Assembly (NCBI GenBank): GCA_021324015.1
Contig: JAJPJX010000061.1
Location: 1 to 37,088 of the forward strand
Length of the DNA stretch: 37,088 nt
Source of the DNA: Solibacteraceae bacterium
Lineage (GTDB): Bacteria; Acidobacteriota; Terriglobia; Bryobacterales; Bryobacteraceae
Direction: 5' to 3'
Under the pieces are notes generated by a model. That model searched no databases and was not told the DNA's origin. It saw nothing but the letters and a program-made list of their open reading frames with translations. The position numbers and the translations under genes are program-made. Of this stretch, positions 18,504 through 27,573 are shown piece after piece (within the stretch, counting starts at the first letter, position 1; each line of letters starts with the position of its first letter).

Positions 18504-19134
18504 GGCCCACCTCGCGGTCGCCTTCATGCGACGTCATGCGGACATAGAGCATGTAGAGGCCAAGCAGGATCAGCAGCGCCGGCCAGTAGCGCACGATGTA
18601 GTAGAAGCTCAGGAAGCCCATGGTGTTGAGCAGCAGGATCACCCCCAGCACGATCAGCGCGACGGCGCCGGCGGGGAAACGCCCGGGCTCGCCGCGGAAA
18701 TTCACCAGGCTGGAGAACTCGTCCACCAGTTCGCCGGCGCGGCGTTTGCGGGCGGTGTGGTAGGCTTCCAGGGCCATGTAGAAAACCCAGGCGGCGGTCA
18801 GGACGCCGAACAGGGGCTCCAGTCCGGCAGCCGCCCCGGAACTCTGGATGCTGATCAACAGGCCGAAGATCATGGCGTGCACCAGTCCCTTGGCGTACTG
18901 GCCGTTGTAGATGGCGCCGACGCCCGGGATGAAGCCCAGTAGACAGGCCAGGCCGGGCGAGCCTTCGCTGATCGCGGGCGCGGGCGGCGCGGCGCCGGGC
19001 GTGGCCGCCGCGGGCAAGTGCTCCTCGCAAAAGATGGTGCCTTGGGCGGTGCGCTTGCACTCCGCGCAGAGAGCCTTGCCGCAGGTGCGGCAATAGGCCA
19101 CTGCCGCTGTCTCGGGATGGTTCAAACAGGTCAT
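18490..19134 (-). CDS. B-box zinc-finger membrane protein
   Basis: 214 residues. Residues 3-39 hold a B-box-type zinc finger with C3, H6, C15, C18, C23, C26, C36 and H39 in CLNHPETAAVAYC and GKALCAECKRTA. A Pro/Ala linker leads to two Gly-rich segments (GLACLLGFIPGVGAIYNGQY, a TM2-like turn; ISIQSSGAAAGLEPLFGVLT), and two further helices (AGAVALIVLGVILLLN, YYIVRYWPALLILLGLYML) end in a charged tail. The last pair resembles the LiaI/LiaF module. Acidobacterial genomes often place such proteins after ECF sigma/anti-sigma pairs; the exact role is unknown. It starts 12 nt after the anti-sigma gene. Confidence 0.75.
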   Translation of the reverse strand: MTCLNHPETAAVAYCRTCGKALCAECKRTAQGTIFCEEHLPAAATPGAAPPAPAISEGSPGLACLLGFIPGVGAIYNGQYAKGLVHAMIFGLLISIQSSGAAAGLEPLFGVLTAAWVFYMALEAYHTARKRRAGELVDEFSSLVNFRGEPGRFPAGAVALIVLGVILLLNTMGFLSFYYIVRYWPALLILLGLYMLYVRMTSHEGDREVGHERQ

Positions 19135-19146
19135 AGTCTTCTCCCC

Positions 19147-19800
19147 CTATGGGTTTTTCCCCTTCATCTCGGATGGCCGTGCTCCTTCTCCGGAACGCGG
19201 CGGATTCCTGGGCAGCAGGCGGCGGTCGTCGGCGCCAGCGCCGCTTTTTTGCGCGTCCGGTGGAGCCGTGCGCTGCTCTTCCTCCTGCTGTTGCTGCCAC
19301 TCTTGCAGTTGATTGCGAATCTGGTACACAAAGCGAATGCTTTCGTAAAACTTGACGGTGCGCTGCCAGCCGCGATACAGGCGGTCGTCCAGGGCCGCCC
19401 ATACGCGCGCCGGTTCCAGGTCCTGCGGGCGCAACTGGCGGATGGGGCCCACGAACTTGTAAAGCATGGCGAACGACAGGATGGTCATGGCCATGCCCAT
19501 AGCGAAGCGGGGCTGCAGGAGCGGATGCAGCAATCCCGCCAGCCAGCGCCGGGCGCCGGACCGCGCGGCGGCCCCCGATTTCCTCCAGGGCGGCTCGAAC
19601 AGGAGGCGGGTGAGCAGTTCGGGCGGTGGTTCCACCTCGGACGCGCGTTCCATGAAGGTCACGGCGGCGGCGGAGTCGCGCGCCAGTTCGGCGCAGGAGG
19701 CGCAGACGGCGAGGTGGCGTTCGAGCTCGACCCGCTCGGCCGGCGCCAGCGTGCCGTCCACGTAGTCGCAGATCCGGATTTCGAAGTCTGCGCAGGTCAT
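19147..19800 (-). CDS. Zinc-finger anti-sigma factor
   Basis: 217 residues. The N-terminal zinc-binding anti-sigma motif H-x3-C-x2-C is visible in RHLAVCASCAEL, preceded by a conserved C4/D5 region (MTCADFEIRICDYVDG). After about 100 residues a single membrane segment (MGMAMTILSFAMLYKFV) anchors the protein, and the periplasmic part ends in a Gln-rich stretch (QLQEWQQQQEEEQR). The family binds its cognate ECF sigma factor through the cytoplasmic zinc domain until an envelope signal frees it. Its ATG overlaps the sigma gene stop by 4 nt. Confidence 0.88.
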   Translation of the reverse strand: MTCADFEIRICDYVDGTLAPAERVELERHLAVCASCAELARDSAAAVTFMERASEVEPPPELLTRLLFEPPWRKSGAAARSGARRWLAGLLHPLLQPRFAMGMAMTILSFAMLYKFVGPIRQLRPQDLEPARVWAALDDRLYRGWQRTVKFYESIRFVYQIRNQLQEWQQQQEEEQRTAPPDAQKSGAGADDRRLLPRNPPRSGEGARPSEMKGKNP

Positions 19801-20450
19801 ACCACCAGCTTCTGCCTTCTGAGGACGCGCGCCAGTTCGGCCCGTCCCCGGTTCAAGCGTGACTTCACCGTGCCTTCCGGGATGCGCAGCACCTCGGCGA
19901 TCTCACGATATTCCATTTCCTGCAAGTCGCGCAGAATAACCGCTTCCCGCAGCTCGGGTGAGAGCTTTTGCAAAGCCGCCTGAAGGATCTCGCTGGCCTC
20001 CCGGCCGGCCACCATGCCTTCCGGCCGGGCCGCGGCGGCCACGCCTTCCTCGAGCCTGGGCAACTGCTCTTCAATCGAGTCCGTAACCCGTTCCTGGCGC
20101 GTGCGGCGGTAATGATCGATGAGCAGGTTCCGCGTCAGCCGGGCCAGCCAGGTGACAAACGATCCTTCCGCCGAGCGGAACGTCTTCAGGGTGCGGAAGA
20201 CCCGCAGGAACACCTCCTGCGTGAGGTCCTGCGCTTCGGTGTCGTTGCCCGTAAACCGGTAGCAAAGGCCATACACGCGGCGGGTGTGGACGCGGACCAG
20301 GTCCTCCCAAGCGGTATCGTCTCCGCCCATGCACCGTTCCACGAGGCTGGAATCCAGGTCCAAGGTACTTTGTAGCAGATTGCGGCCGCCGCGCACGCCG
20401 GCGGGGATTCCCTCTGCGCCGGGGAACAACACCATGATCGCGGTAGCCAT
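19797..20450 (-). CDS. ECF-type RNA polymerase sigma factor
   Basis: 217 residues, slightly long for an ECF. Region 2 is clear (VYGLCYRFTGNDTEAQDLTQ, EVFLRVFRTLKTFRS, FVTWLARLTRNLLIDHYRR), and region 4 follows (LSPELREAVILRDLQEMEYR, EIAEVLRIPEGTVKSRLNRG). There is no region 3, as expected for this group. An extra about 35-residue N-terminus precedes region 2; an internal start at the second Met (codon 6) is possible. It heads an operon with its anti-sigma factor and three envelope proteins, and is divergent from the LPG-synthase-like gene, so it probably controls an envelope stress response. Promoters it recognises could not be identified. Confidence 0.93.
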   Translation of the reverse strand: MATAIMVLFPGAEGIPAGVRGGRNLLQSTLDLDSSLVERCMGGDDTAWEDLVRVHTRRVYGLCYRFTGNDTEAQDLTQEVFLRVFRTLKTFRSAEGSFVTWLARLTRNLLIDHYRRTRQERVTDSIEEQLPRLEEGVAAAARPEGMVAGREASEILQAALQKLSPELREAVILRDLQEMEYREIAEVLRIPEGTVKSRLNRGRAELARVLRRQKLVV

Positions 20451-20627
20451 TGCCTCGTGTCCTTTCGTTTCCGGCGGTCCGGGTTCAGGCGGCCGGTTCC
20501 ACCGGCTTTCACTTAGAAGAACGAGGCCTTATCATGATAGGTTCAAATTTTCCGGGATACCAGCGATTCCGGCGGGAGGCCGGCGCGGGGAAAAGGGGGC
20601 TCGATCGGAAAGCATCGATGGAAGTGG

Positions 20628-21647
20628 GTGGTTCTGGCCGCGCTGGCCGTGTTGCTGGTTTTGGGCCTGCGGCGGGCTGAGGCTTTCAGCCGGGGGTTTG
20701 CCTGGAAGGTGCTTTGGGACAGCCTCCGAAACATCCGCTGGGCGTGGCTGGGTCTGGCCGGGCTGTGCGCGCTGGCCACCTATTTCGGCCGCGCGCTGCG
20801 CTGGGCCGTGCTGCTCAAGCCCGTCAAGCCGCATCCGGGCATCCGGAACCTGTTTTCGGCCACGGCCATCGGCTTCACGGCCATCACCCTGCTGGGACGG
20901 CCGGGCGAATTCGTACGCCCGTACCTGATCTCGGTAAAGGAGGGCGTGCCGTTTTCCTCGCAACTGGCGGCCTGGCTGCTGGAAAGGATTTACGACCTGC
21001 TGATGGCCCTGGCGGTGTTCGGTTTCGCCCTGAGCCGCGTCCGGCAATCCGGAGTGGTGGTGGGCAGCGCGCTCTCCTGGGTGCTGGCCATCGGCGGGTG
21101 GTTCGTGGGCATCACGGCAGTGGTGATTCTGGCAGTCCTGCTGGGGATCCGCCACTTCTCGGTGAAAGTGCAAAACCGCCTGCTGGAGGCCCTCCAATTC
21201 CTGCCGGAACACCGGTATGGCCGCGCGGAGCGGCTGGTCAAGGCATTCGTGCAGGGAGTGGAATCCACCCGCAGCCACCACGCCGTGTTGCTGCTGACCG
21301 GGTACACTATCCTGGAGTGGGCCATTATCGCGGCCTGCACGTTCTGCGTGATGCGGGCGTTTGGCGGCTTGGTGCGGTTCAGTCTGGTGGATGTCTTGAT
21401 TTTTCTTGGATTTGTAACCTTCGGCGCGGTGGTGCAGATCCCCGGTGTGGGCGGTGGGATACAGGTGGTGTCGGTGCTGGTGCTCACCGAGCTGTTCCGG
21501 GTGCCGCTGGAGGTGGCCACCAGCATGGCCATTCTGTTGTGGATAACTACATTCGTAATAATAGTTCCGTTCGGGCTTGTGTTTGCGCTGCATGAAGGCC
21601 TGGACTGGCATAATCTGAGGAAGCTCGGACGCGAGATCGCCCCATGA
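20628..21647 (+). CDS. Lysylphosphatidylglycerol synthase-type transmembrane protein (UPF0104)
   Basis: 339 residues. The protein has about eight hydrophobic segments and the block LLGRPGEFVRPYLISVKEGV followed by LERIYDLLMALAVF, which is the signature of the flippase-like membrane domain of LPG synthases and of stand-alone UPF0104 proteins. The cytosolic aminoacyl-transfer domain is absent, so lipid or polyprenyl-sugar transport rather than lysyl transfer is likely. The start is uncertain: GTG 20628 is the only usual start codon in the frame, which is open from 20541 without ATG. The stop overlaps the ATG of nrdR by 4 nt, which suggests coupling. Confidence 0.8.
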   Translation: MVLAALAVLLVLGLRRAEAFSRGFAWKVLWDSLRNIRWAWLGLAGLCALATYFGRALRWAVLLKPVKPHPGIRNLFSATAIGFTAITLLGRPGEFVRPYLISVKEGVPFSSQLAAWLLERIYDLLMALAVFGFALSRVRQSGVVVGSALSWVLAIGGWFVGITAVVILAVLLGIRHFSVKVQNRLLEALQFLPEHRYGRAERLVKAFVQGVESTRSHHAVLLLTGYTILEWAIIAACTFCVMRAFGGLVRFSLVDVLIFLGFVTFGAVVQIPGVGGGIQVVSVLVLTELFRVPLEVATSMAILLWITTFVIIVPFGLVFALHEGLDWHNLRKLGREIAP

Positions 21648-22105
21648 AGTGCCCTTTTTGCGGTCACATGGAGGACAAGGTGGTGGATTCCCGGGAGGGC
21701 CGGGAGGGGGAAGCCATCCGCCGGCGGCGGGAATGCCTGAAGTGCGAGAAGCGCTTCACCACCTACGAGCGGATCGACGAAGTGCCGTACATGGTGGTTA
21801 AGAAAGACGGGCGGCGCGAGAAGTTCGACCGGCAGAAGGTGCTGGCGGGGCTCCTCAAGGCCTGTGAGAAGCGTCCCATCAGCATGGGCAGGCTGGCGGA
21901 ACTGGTGAACCAGGTGGAGGCGAAGGTCACCGATTCGCCGGACCGGGAGATTTCCACTACAGATATAGGAAATTTCCTCATGGACCGTCTGCGGGAGTTG
22001 GACAAGATTGCGTACGTGCGCTTTGCTTCGGTCTACCGGGACTTCCAGGATGAAGAAGCGTTCTTTAATGAACTCAAGAACTTGGTGCGCCAGAAATTAC
22101 CCTGA
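21644..22105 (+). CDS. nrdR: Ribonucleotide reductase transcriptional repressor
   Basis: 153 residues, the standard length. The zinc ribbon is present (MKCPFCGHMEDKVVDSREG, then RRRRECLKCEKRFTTYERI) and the ATP-cone follows (VVKKDGRREKFDRQKVLAGL). The protein senses dATP/ATP and represses nrd operons by binding paired NrdR boxes. Its ATG overlaps the upstream membrane gene (ATGA), and no nrd gene is present in this window, so its targets lie elsewhere. 229 nt separate it from rpoD. Confidence 0.97.
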   Translation: MKCPFCGHMEDKVVDSREGREGEAIRRRRECLKCEKRFTTYERIDEVPYMVVKKDGRREKFDRQKVLAGLLKACEKRPISMGRLAELVNQVEAKVTDSPDREISTTDIGNFLMDRLRELDKIAYVRFASVYRDFQDEEAFFNELKNLVRQKLP

Positions 22106-22160
22106 ACCGAGCAAAACGAATGTAACCAAAACAGCTCTCAGGCATCTTTTAAATTGGACC

Positions 22161-22189
22161 TTAACAATGGCCGGGAATGATGTTATGAT
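22161..22189 (+). promoter_or_regulatory. Candidate housekeeping promoter of rpoD
   Basis: TTAACA (22161-22166) and TATGAT (22184-22189) are separated by exactly 17 nt, a good sigma-70 fit in the gap between nrdR and rpoD. It would give a leader of about 140 nt before the rpoD GTG. The rest of the gap shows no gene I can support. Confidence 0.55.
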
Positions 22190-22334
22190 CAGTCGAGTCC
22201 CGGTGCCAACAACACCCTTGCCGTCCGGGTTGGGTCAGCAGTTCGACAATCTGGTTTCATTATCAACATCCGTCGCACCCCACAGGCAGAACCCAGTCGC
22301 TCGAGTATTTGTCCGAGGGGGAGGTGAGTCTTAA

Positions 22335-23861
22335 GTGGATCATTTTGACGATCAATTCCTTGCCGATAATCCTGAGTCTCTAGGGCTTAACTTCGAAGAA
22401 GAAGCCAAGTTCTTCGATGCGGAAGCGGCGCACGACGACTTTTTACACCCGCAGCCGGTGGAAGAGTCCATCTACACGGACGACCCGGTCCGCGTGTATC
22501 TGCGGGAGATGGGTGCCGTTCCGCTGTTGACCCGGGAAGGCGAAGTGGATTTGGCGCGGCGCATGGAGCGGGGCAAGCTCCGCATGCAGAAGGCGATCAG
22601 CCGTTCCGCCCTGGTACAGCACGTGGTGGTGGATTTGGCGGAGCAGTTGAAGAAGGGCGCCGTGGAGTTGGACAGCTTGGTGGACCTGGGCGACCTGGAA
22701 GAGGGCACGCCGGCAGACCTGAAGAGGCGGGCGGAAGTCCACAAACAATTCGCGGATGTGGTGACGCTGCATAAAAAGCTGGCGCAACTGGCGGAGAAGC
22801 TGGAGGCCACGCCGGCAGCCAGCAAGAAGTCCCGGCGGCGGGTCTGCGGGCGGCTTAACCGGGCTAAGGTGGAGACCTCGCTGGGGATCCGGCAGATTCC
22901 GTTCCGCTCGACCAAGTGGAAGGAATTCTCCAAAGAGATCGAGCGGGCGGTGGAGGAGTTGAGCCACCTGGACCGCGAGGCGCACAAGATCGAGGGCAAG
23001 GCCAACCAAATGCAACAGGCCCGCCTGCGGGAGCTGAAGCGGGAAATCCGCAAGCGCGAGACGCAGGCCGGGGCGACCCTGCCGGAACTGAAGCACACCT
23101 TGACGGTGATCCGGCACGGGGAGCAGGAGGCTGAGCGGGCCAAGAAGGATCTGGTGGAAGCCAACCTCCGGCTGGTGGTTTCGGTGGCCAAGAAATACGT
23201 CAACCGGGGCCTGCACCTGCTGGACCTGATTCAGGAAGGCAACATTGGCCTGATGCGCGCGGCCGACAAGTTCGAATACCGCCGCGGCTACAAGTTTTCC
23301 ACCTATGCCACGTGGTGGATCCGGCAGGCCATCACGCGGGCCATTGCGGACCAGTCGCGGACCATCCGCATTCCGGTGCACATGAACGAGAGCATGAACA
23401 AGTTCCTGCGGGCTTCCCGCGAGCTGGAAAAGGAGCTTGGACGTACTCCTACAAATGACGAAATTGGCCGTCGGATGGACATCCCGGTGGAGAAGGTCCA
23501 GAAGCTGAAGACCATCTCGCGCGACCCGGTCTCCCTGGAGACCCCGGTGGGGCGGGACGGGGAATCGGCCCTGGGCGACCTGATCGAGGACCGCTGGGTG
23601 GGTTCGCCAGTGGATGCGGTGATCGAGTCCAACGTGCGGGACGAGACGGCGGGCATCCTCAAAACGCTTTCTCCCAAAGAAGAGAAGGTCATCCGCCTGC
23701 GCTTTGGCATCGGCTGTGAGCGGGAGCACACCCTGGAAGAGATCGGGCAGGAGTTCGACGTCACGCGCGAGCGGATCCGGCAGATCGAAGCCAAGGCTTT
23801 GCGGCAATTGCGGGCCCCGGAGCGGGCGCGCCGATTGCGCGCTCTGATGGCTGCCCGTTAA
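22335..23861 (+). CDS. rpoD: Primary RNA polymerase sigma factor
   Basis: 508 residues. The start is the GTG at 22335: the codon just before it in frame is TAA, and GGGGGAGGTGA ends about 8 nt upstream. The N-terminal about 45 acidic residues do not look like a full region 1.1. Region 1.2 is [20 protein letters not shown], then a basic, partly helical non-conserved region (about 130-260). Regions 2.1-2.4 follow ([57 protein letters not shown]), region 3 ([20 protein letters not shown]) and region 4.2 ([20 protein letters not shown]). It directs core transcription. A hairpin terminator follows. Confidence 0.97.
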   Translation: MDHFDDQFLADNPESLGLNFEEEAKFFDAEAAHDDFLHPQPVEESIYTDDPVRVYLREMGAVPLLTREGEVDLARRMERGKLRMQKAISRSALVQHVVVDLAEQLKKGAVELDSLVDLGDLEEGTPADLKRRAEVHKQFADVVTLHKKLAQLAEKLEATPAASKKSRRRVCGRLNRAKVETSLGIRQIPFRSTKWKEFSKEIERAVEELSHLDREAHKIEGKANQMQQARLRELKREIRKRETQAGATLPELKHTLTVIRHGEQEAERAKKDLVEANLRLVVSVAKKYVNRGLHLLDLIQEGNIGLMRAADKFEYRRGYKFSTYATWWIRQAITRAIADQSRTIRIPVHMNESMNKFLRASRELEKELGRTPTNDEIGRRMDIPVEKVQKLKTISRDPVSLETPVGRDGESALGDLIEDRWVGSPVDAVIESNVRDETAGILKTLSPKEEKVIRLRFGIGCEREHTLEEIGQEFDVTRERIRQIEAKALRQLRAPERARRLRALMAAR

Positions 23862-23885
23862 AATCCTACAAATATAGAAATAGAG

Positions 23886-23921
23886 GAGCCGGAACCTTTT
23901 GGTTGCGGCTCTGTGCTTTTT
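23886..23921 (+). terminator. Intrinsic terminator after rpoD
   Basis: An 11-bp stem with one mismatch (23886-23896 with 23901-23911) closes a TTTT loop and is followed by TGTGCTTTTT. It lies 25 nt after the rpoD stop and separates it from the TonB-type receptor gene. Confidence 0.75.
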
Positions 23922-23960
23922 CACCCGATTTTTACAGACTCGCGATACACTGGGGAACTT

Positions 23961-26936
23961 ATGACTCGTCTGCGGTGTATCGCTCTGCTCACCATCTGCT
24001 TGCCTGCATCCATCCTTGCCCAGCAGGCCTTGACCGGCACCATTACGGGCAGGGTTACGGATGCGTCGGAAGCAGCCATTTCGGGCGCCAAAGTAACCGT
24101 GCGGAACCTCAAGACCGGTTTGGAGCGCACGACCGCCGCTGGCGAAGTGGGGCTGTATACGCTGCCGCTGCTGCCGGTGGGGGACTACCAGGTGACCGCC
24201 GCGGCGCAGGGATTTAACGACGCCAAGGTGGAGGCGGTGCGCGTGGGAGTGGGCCAGGCAGTGACGGTGGACCTGAAGATGACGGTGGGGGCGGTCACTG
24301 TGAGCGTCAACGTGGAGGCGCAGGCGGCGGCCATCGAGACCACACGCACCAGCGTGGCCAGCTCGGTGGACAACAACCAGATCTCCAACTTGGGGCTAAA
24401 CGGCCGGGATTTTCTGAACTTCATCCTGCTGACCCCCGGGGTGACGCGCGACGTGAGACAGGGGGACCTGAGCTTCGGCGGGCTGCGGGGCACGCTCAAC
24501 AACCTGCAGGTGGACGGCAGCGACAACAACAACAGCTTTTACGGGCAGGCGCTGGGCCGCACCGGAACGGGGCGGGCGCCCTACCAGTTCAGCGTGGACT
24601 CGGTGGAGGAATTCCAGGTTTCGAGCGACACGTATTCGGCGGAGTTCGGGCGTGCCGGAGGAGCGGTGATCAACGTGGTGACCAGGTCCGGCACCAACGA
24701 TTTTCACGGATCGGCGTTCGAGTACTTCCGGGACCGCTCGCTGAACGCCAACACCTGGATCAACAACTCGCAGGGCCGGCCGCGGCAGCCCTTCCACGTC
24801 AACCAGTTCGGGGGTACGCTGGGCGGCCCGGTGGTGAAAAACAAAGACTTCTTCTTTTTCAACTATGACGGGCAGCGGCGCCACCTGCCGAATCCGGTGT
24901 TTCTGGGAGTGCCGATCCCGGCGGACCTGGCGGCCGACCCGGCCAACCAGACGGCCATCCAGCACCTGAACTCGCTGTTGGCGCCGTACACGCTGGCCTA
25001 CGACCAGGATGTGTACCTGATCAAGAACGATTGGCAGATCAACGACAAGCACCGGCTTTCCGGGCGTTATAACCGGCAGAAGTTCAACGGGGAGGGACTG
25101 GAATCCTCGGGCAACCAGGTGGCGTACGAGCACTCCGGAACGGCCCAGGTGCTCACCGACACGGCTACGGTCTCGCTGTCGAGCGTGCTGAGCCCGAAGC
25201 TGATCAACGAATACCGCTTCCAGTACCTGCGCGACGACGAGCCCAGCATCGCCTACTCGCTGGGGCCGGAGACGGCGTTGCGGCAGAGCAACACCACGGC
25301 GCTGCTGTTCGGCTCGAGCTCCATCACGCCGCGCTTCGCCAACATCAAGGGCGTGCAGACCGGCGACAACCTGACGCGGGTGGCGGGTCGGCACAACTTC
25401 AAAGTCGGCGGCGACGTGAATTACAACCAGATCGCGAACTATTTCGCCGGTAACGCGCGCGGTTCGTACACCTTCAACAGCTACGCCGACTTCTTCGCCA
25501 ACCGGCCGGCCTCGTTCATTCAGGCGTTTCCGGGAGCCGGCACGCCGGGCTTTACGACCAGGCCGAACTTCACCGAGATCGGCCTGTACGCGCAGGACGA
25601 TTTCCGCGTCTCGCCGCGCCTGACGTTGAACCTGGGCGTGCGCTGGGATATCACGCTGCTCACCCACCCGCCGGTGAAGAATCCGGACCCGCAACTGGCG
25701 CAGTTTGGGGTGGACACCAGCGCGCTGAACGACGACACGCATAACATCGGGCCGCGCTTCGGATTCGCCTGGCGGCCGCTGGACACCGACCGGCTGGTGG
25801 TGCGGGGCGGCTACGGGCTGTTCTACGGGCGGGCGCCGCAGATCCTGATGTCCACGGCCTACAACCAGAACGGCATCAGCGCCAGCAGCCTGACCTTCAC
25901 GGGCGCGGCAATTCCGGCCTATCCGGGCAATTTCAGCTCGCGACCGAGCGGGGGGACCGCGGCGGTGCCTTCGATTCTGTATTTCGACCGGAATTATGTG
26001 CTGCCGCTGGTGATGCAGGGGAGCTTCGGTGCGGAGTACGAGGTGGCGCACAACACCACGATCGCGGTGAGCTATTTGAACGTGAGGGGAGAGCACCTGA
26101 CGCGGACGCGGGACATCAACCTATACCCGCCCGTGCCGGTTCAGGTGAACCTGCCGGGATTGGGGCAGCGCACGCTGCTGCGGTATCCCGGCCCGCAGGG
26201 CAGCCCGCTGCGTCCCATGAGCCACTTCGCGCGGGTGGAGGCGTTTGAGAGCGGCGCGGACAGCTTCTACAACGGTTTTACGCTCTCCTTCAAACGCCGG
26301 TACGGCCAGCATTACCAGCTTTCGCTGGCCTACACCTACTCGAAGGCCACCGACACGGCGCCGGACTTCACCAGCGTGGTGCCGTTCAATTCGATCGACG
26401 AAGGGAAGATGGCGCAGTACAGCCTGTTCCCGAACCTGGAGCGGGGCCCGAGCGTGAACGACCAGCGCCACCGGGTCGTGACCAACTTCGTGTGGGACCT
26501 GGACTACTTCGACAAGATGTCCAGCCTCGCCGCGCGGCGGATTCTGGGAGGCTGGTCGCTGAGCGCGATCATCACGGCCCAGACGGGGCAGCCGTTTTCG
26601 AACGCCGTGGGCGGGGACGCCAACAACGACACCAACGGATTCACGGACCGCGTGCCGCAGGATGGGCGCAACACGAACTACGGCCCGACTTACTCCAACT
26701 ACGACCTGCGGGTGACCAAGTCGATTCCGCTGTTCGAGCGGCTGCGGTTTGATCTGGCGCTGGACGCGTTCAACGCCTTCAACGAGGCCGAGTTCACGGC
26801 AGCCAATATCCGCAACGGCAGGTTCAATTTCAATACCGCGACGGGGGCCTTCACGCCGACCACGAACTTCGGCACCTACGCCAACCAGACGCTGGACAAC
26901 CGGATCTTGCAGATCTCGGGAAAGATCGTGTTTTAG
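23961..26936 (+). CDS. TonB-dependent receptor-like outer membrane protein with carboxypeptidase regulatory domain
   Basis: 991 residues from ATG 23961; an upstream in-frame extension of 16 residues is rejected because the signal peptide (MTRLRCIALLTICLPASILA) begins here. Residues about 24-105 are a carboxypeptidase-regulatory-like beta sandwich (GTITGRVTDASEAAISGAKV). A plug-like region follows (NQISNLGLNGRDFLNFILLT, FQVSSDTYSAEFGRAGGAVI), and the rest is beta-barrel with many Tyr/Asn-rich strands and a closing ILQISGKIVF ending in Phe, as in outer-membrane proteins. This is the Oar-like architecture greatly expanded in Acidobacteriota. It is thought to import oligosaccharides or other large ligands with TonB energy, but the ligand is unknown. 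The glycoside hydrolase genes downstream make polysaccharide use a fair guess. Confidence 0.9.
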   Translation: MTRLRCIALLTICLPASILAQQALTGTITGRVTDASEAAISGAKVTVRNLKTGLERTTAAGEVGLYTLPLLPVGDYQVTAAAQGFNDAKVEAVRVGVGQAVTVDLKMTVGAVTVSVNVEAQAAAIETTRTSVASSVDNNQISNLGLNGRDFLNFILLTPGVTRDVRQGDLSFGGLRGTLNNLQVDGSDNNNSFYGQALGRTGTGRAPYQFSVDSVEEFQVSSDTYSAEFGRAGGAVINVVTRSGTNDFHGSAFEYFRDRSLNANTWINNSQGRPRQPFHVNQFGGTLGGPVVKNKDFFFFNYDGQRRHLPNPVFLGVPIPADLAADPANQTAIQHLNSLLAPYTLAYDQDVYLIKNDWQINDKHRLSGRYNRQKFNGEGLESSGNQVAYEHSGTAQVLTDTATVSLSSVLSPKLINEYRFQYLRDDEPSIAYSLGPETALRQSNTTALLFGSSSITPRFANIKGVQTGDNLTRVAGRHNFKVGGDVNYNQIANYFAGNARGSYTFNSYADFFANRPASFIQAFPGAGTPGFTTRPNFTEIGLYAQDDFRVSPRLTLNLGVRWDITLLTHPPVKNPDPQLAQFGVDTSALNDDTHNIGPRFGFAWRPLDTDRLVVRGGYGLFYGRAPQILMSTAYNQNGISASSLTFTGAAIPAYPGNFSSRPSGGTAAVPSILYFDRNYVLPLVMQGSFGAEYEVAHNTTIAVSYLNVRGEHLTRTRDINLYPPVPVQVNLPGLGQRTLLRYPGPQGSPLRPMSHFARVEAFESGADSFYNGFTLSFKRRYGQHYQLSLAYTYSKATDTAPDFTSVVPFNSIDEGKMAQYSLFPNLERGPSVNDQRHRVVTNFVWDLDYFDKMSSLAARRILGGWSLSAIITAQTGQPFSNAVGGDANNDTNGFTDRVPQDGRNTNYGPTYSNYDLRVTKSIPLFERLRFDLALDAFNAFNEAEFTAANIRNGRFNFNTATGAFTPTTNFGTYANQTLDNRILQISGKIVF

Positions 26937-27026
26937 GCCGGCCGCCCGGCGCGCCTGCATCCTCGAAATGCCGGCAAATTCCCCGGAAATGCCTGGCTAC
27001 GCCGGGCGCGCGCCAGGAAATTGTTC

Positions 27027-27055
27027 TTGTATTTCAGATAATAGAGTCTTATGAT
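27027..27055 (+). promoter_or_regulatory. Candidate promoter before the truncated secreted gene
   Basis: TTGTAT (27027-27032) and TATGAT (27050-27055) are 17 nt apart. The remnant reading frame starts about 120 nt later at a GTG with a strong GGAGGAGG site. The rest of 26937-27175 holds nothing else I can support. Confidence 0.4.
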
Positions 27056-27175
27056 CTCACTGAGACCGGAGACCATCGAAGCCGGGGGCAGGATTTCCCG
27101 GCCGGGGCAATTCTCGCACGGTGCGCCTGAAGCATCGCCCGGCAGCGCTTGCCAGGAGCGAAGGAGGAGGTTCCC

Positions 27176-27410
27176 GTGACCCGGAATTGGTTACCCCGTG
27201 CGTCTCGCTTATCCTGCAAGGCGCCAATCTATTGGGCGTGGGCCGCGCTTTCGCCGGCGCTCGGCCTTTCCATCGTCCACTTCCGCGCGGAGGCCCCCGC
27301 CGCGGCGGCCGCTTCGTGTAGTCCGGTGGTTTACCAGGATTTTGAAGGCACCGCGGAACCGGCTTCGCCCGGAACCAACTGTACCGTGCGCCGCTCTGCT
27401 TCGGGATCCC
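27176..27410 (+). pseudogene. 5' remnant of a secreted gene related to the GH30 protein
   Basis: A GTG at 27176 is preceded by GGAGGAGG at the right distance, and the reading gives a signal-anchor region (YWAWAALSPALGLSIVHF) followed by VVYQDFEGTAEPASPG and CTVRRSASG. The same opening (YQDFE..., then S-x-RRS/VRLS) starts both N-terminal repeats of the GH30 protein at 29064, so this was the beginning of a paralogue. The similarity stops at about 27410 and the frame runs on into unrelated sequence to a stop at 27538. The matching 3' end appears to be at 28840-29041. Confidence 0.6.
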
Positions 27411-27471
27411 CTTTCTTTTTTCGCCGCCATCAACACCATAATCGCCGTACCCATCCGCTTGTACTCAAATT

Positions 27472-27489
27472 ACTACGCATTTGCGTAGT
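27472..27489. promoter_or_regulatory. Perfect 8-bp-arm dyad upstream of the repeat gene
   Basis: ACTACGCA-TT-TGCGTAGT is an exact inverted repeat in a local A/T-rich stretch about 85 nt before the start at 27574. The core resembles sites bound by NarL/LuxR-type response regulators, so an operator is plausible. No regulator is adjacent. Confidence 0.4.
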
Positions 27490-27573
27490 GTCTGACGTCA
27501 TTGAGCTTGATATGATGCTTGCGGAATTTGGGATATAGAGACAGATCCATACCTTAATCTCGGAGGTGTCACA

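Noticed and set aside
22167-22334. Short open frame (MAGNDVMISR...) between nrdR and rpoD
   Set aside because: Its start codons fall on or before the likely -10 element, no ribosome site is seen, and the reading has no family features.
24396-26096. 566-codon open frame opposite the TonB-type receptor gene
   Set aside because: Arg/Val/His-rich antisense reading of a clear outer-membrane protein gene, with no recognisable fold.
27411-27538. Continuation of the 27176 frame as a real 120-residue protein
   Set aside because: Similarity to the GH30 protein's opening stops at about 27410 and the remaining reading is His/Arg-rich without structure, so it is treated as a truncated gene.
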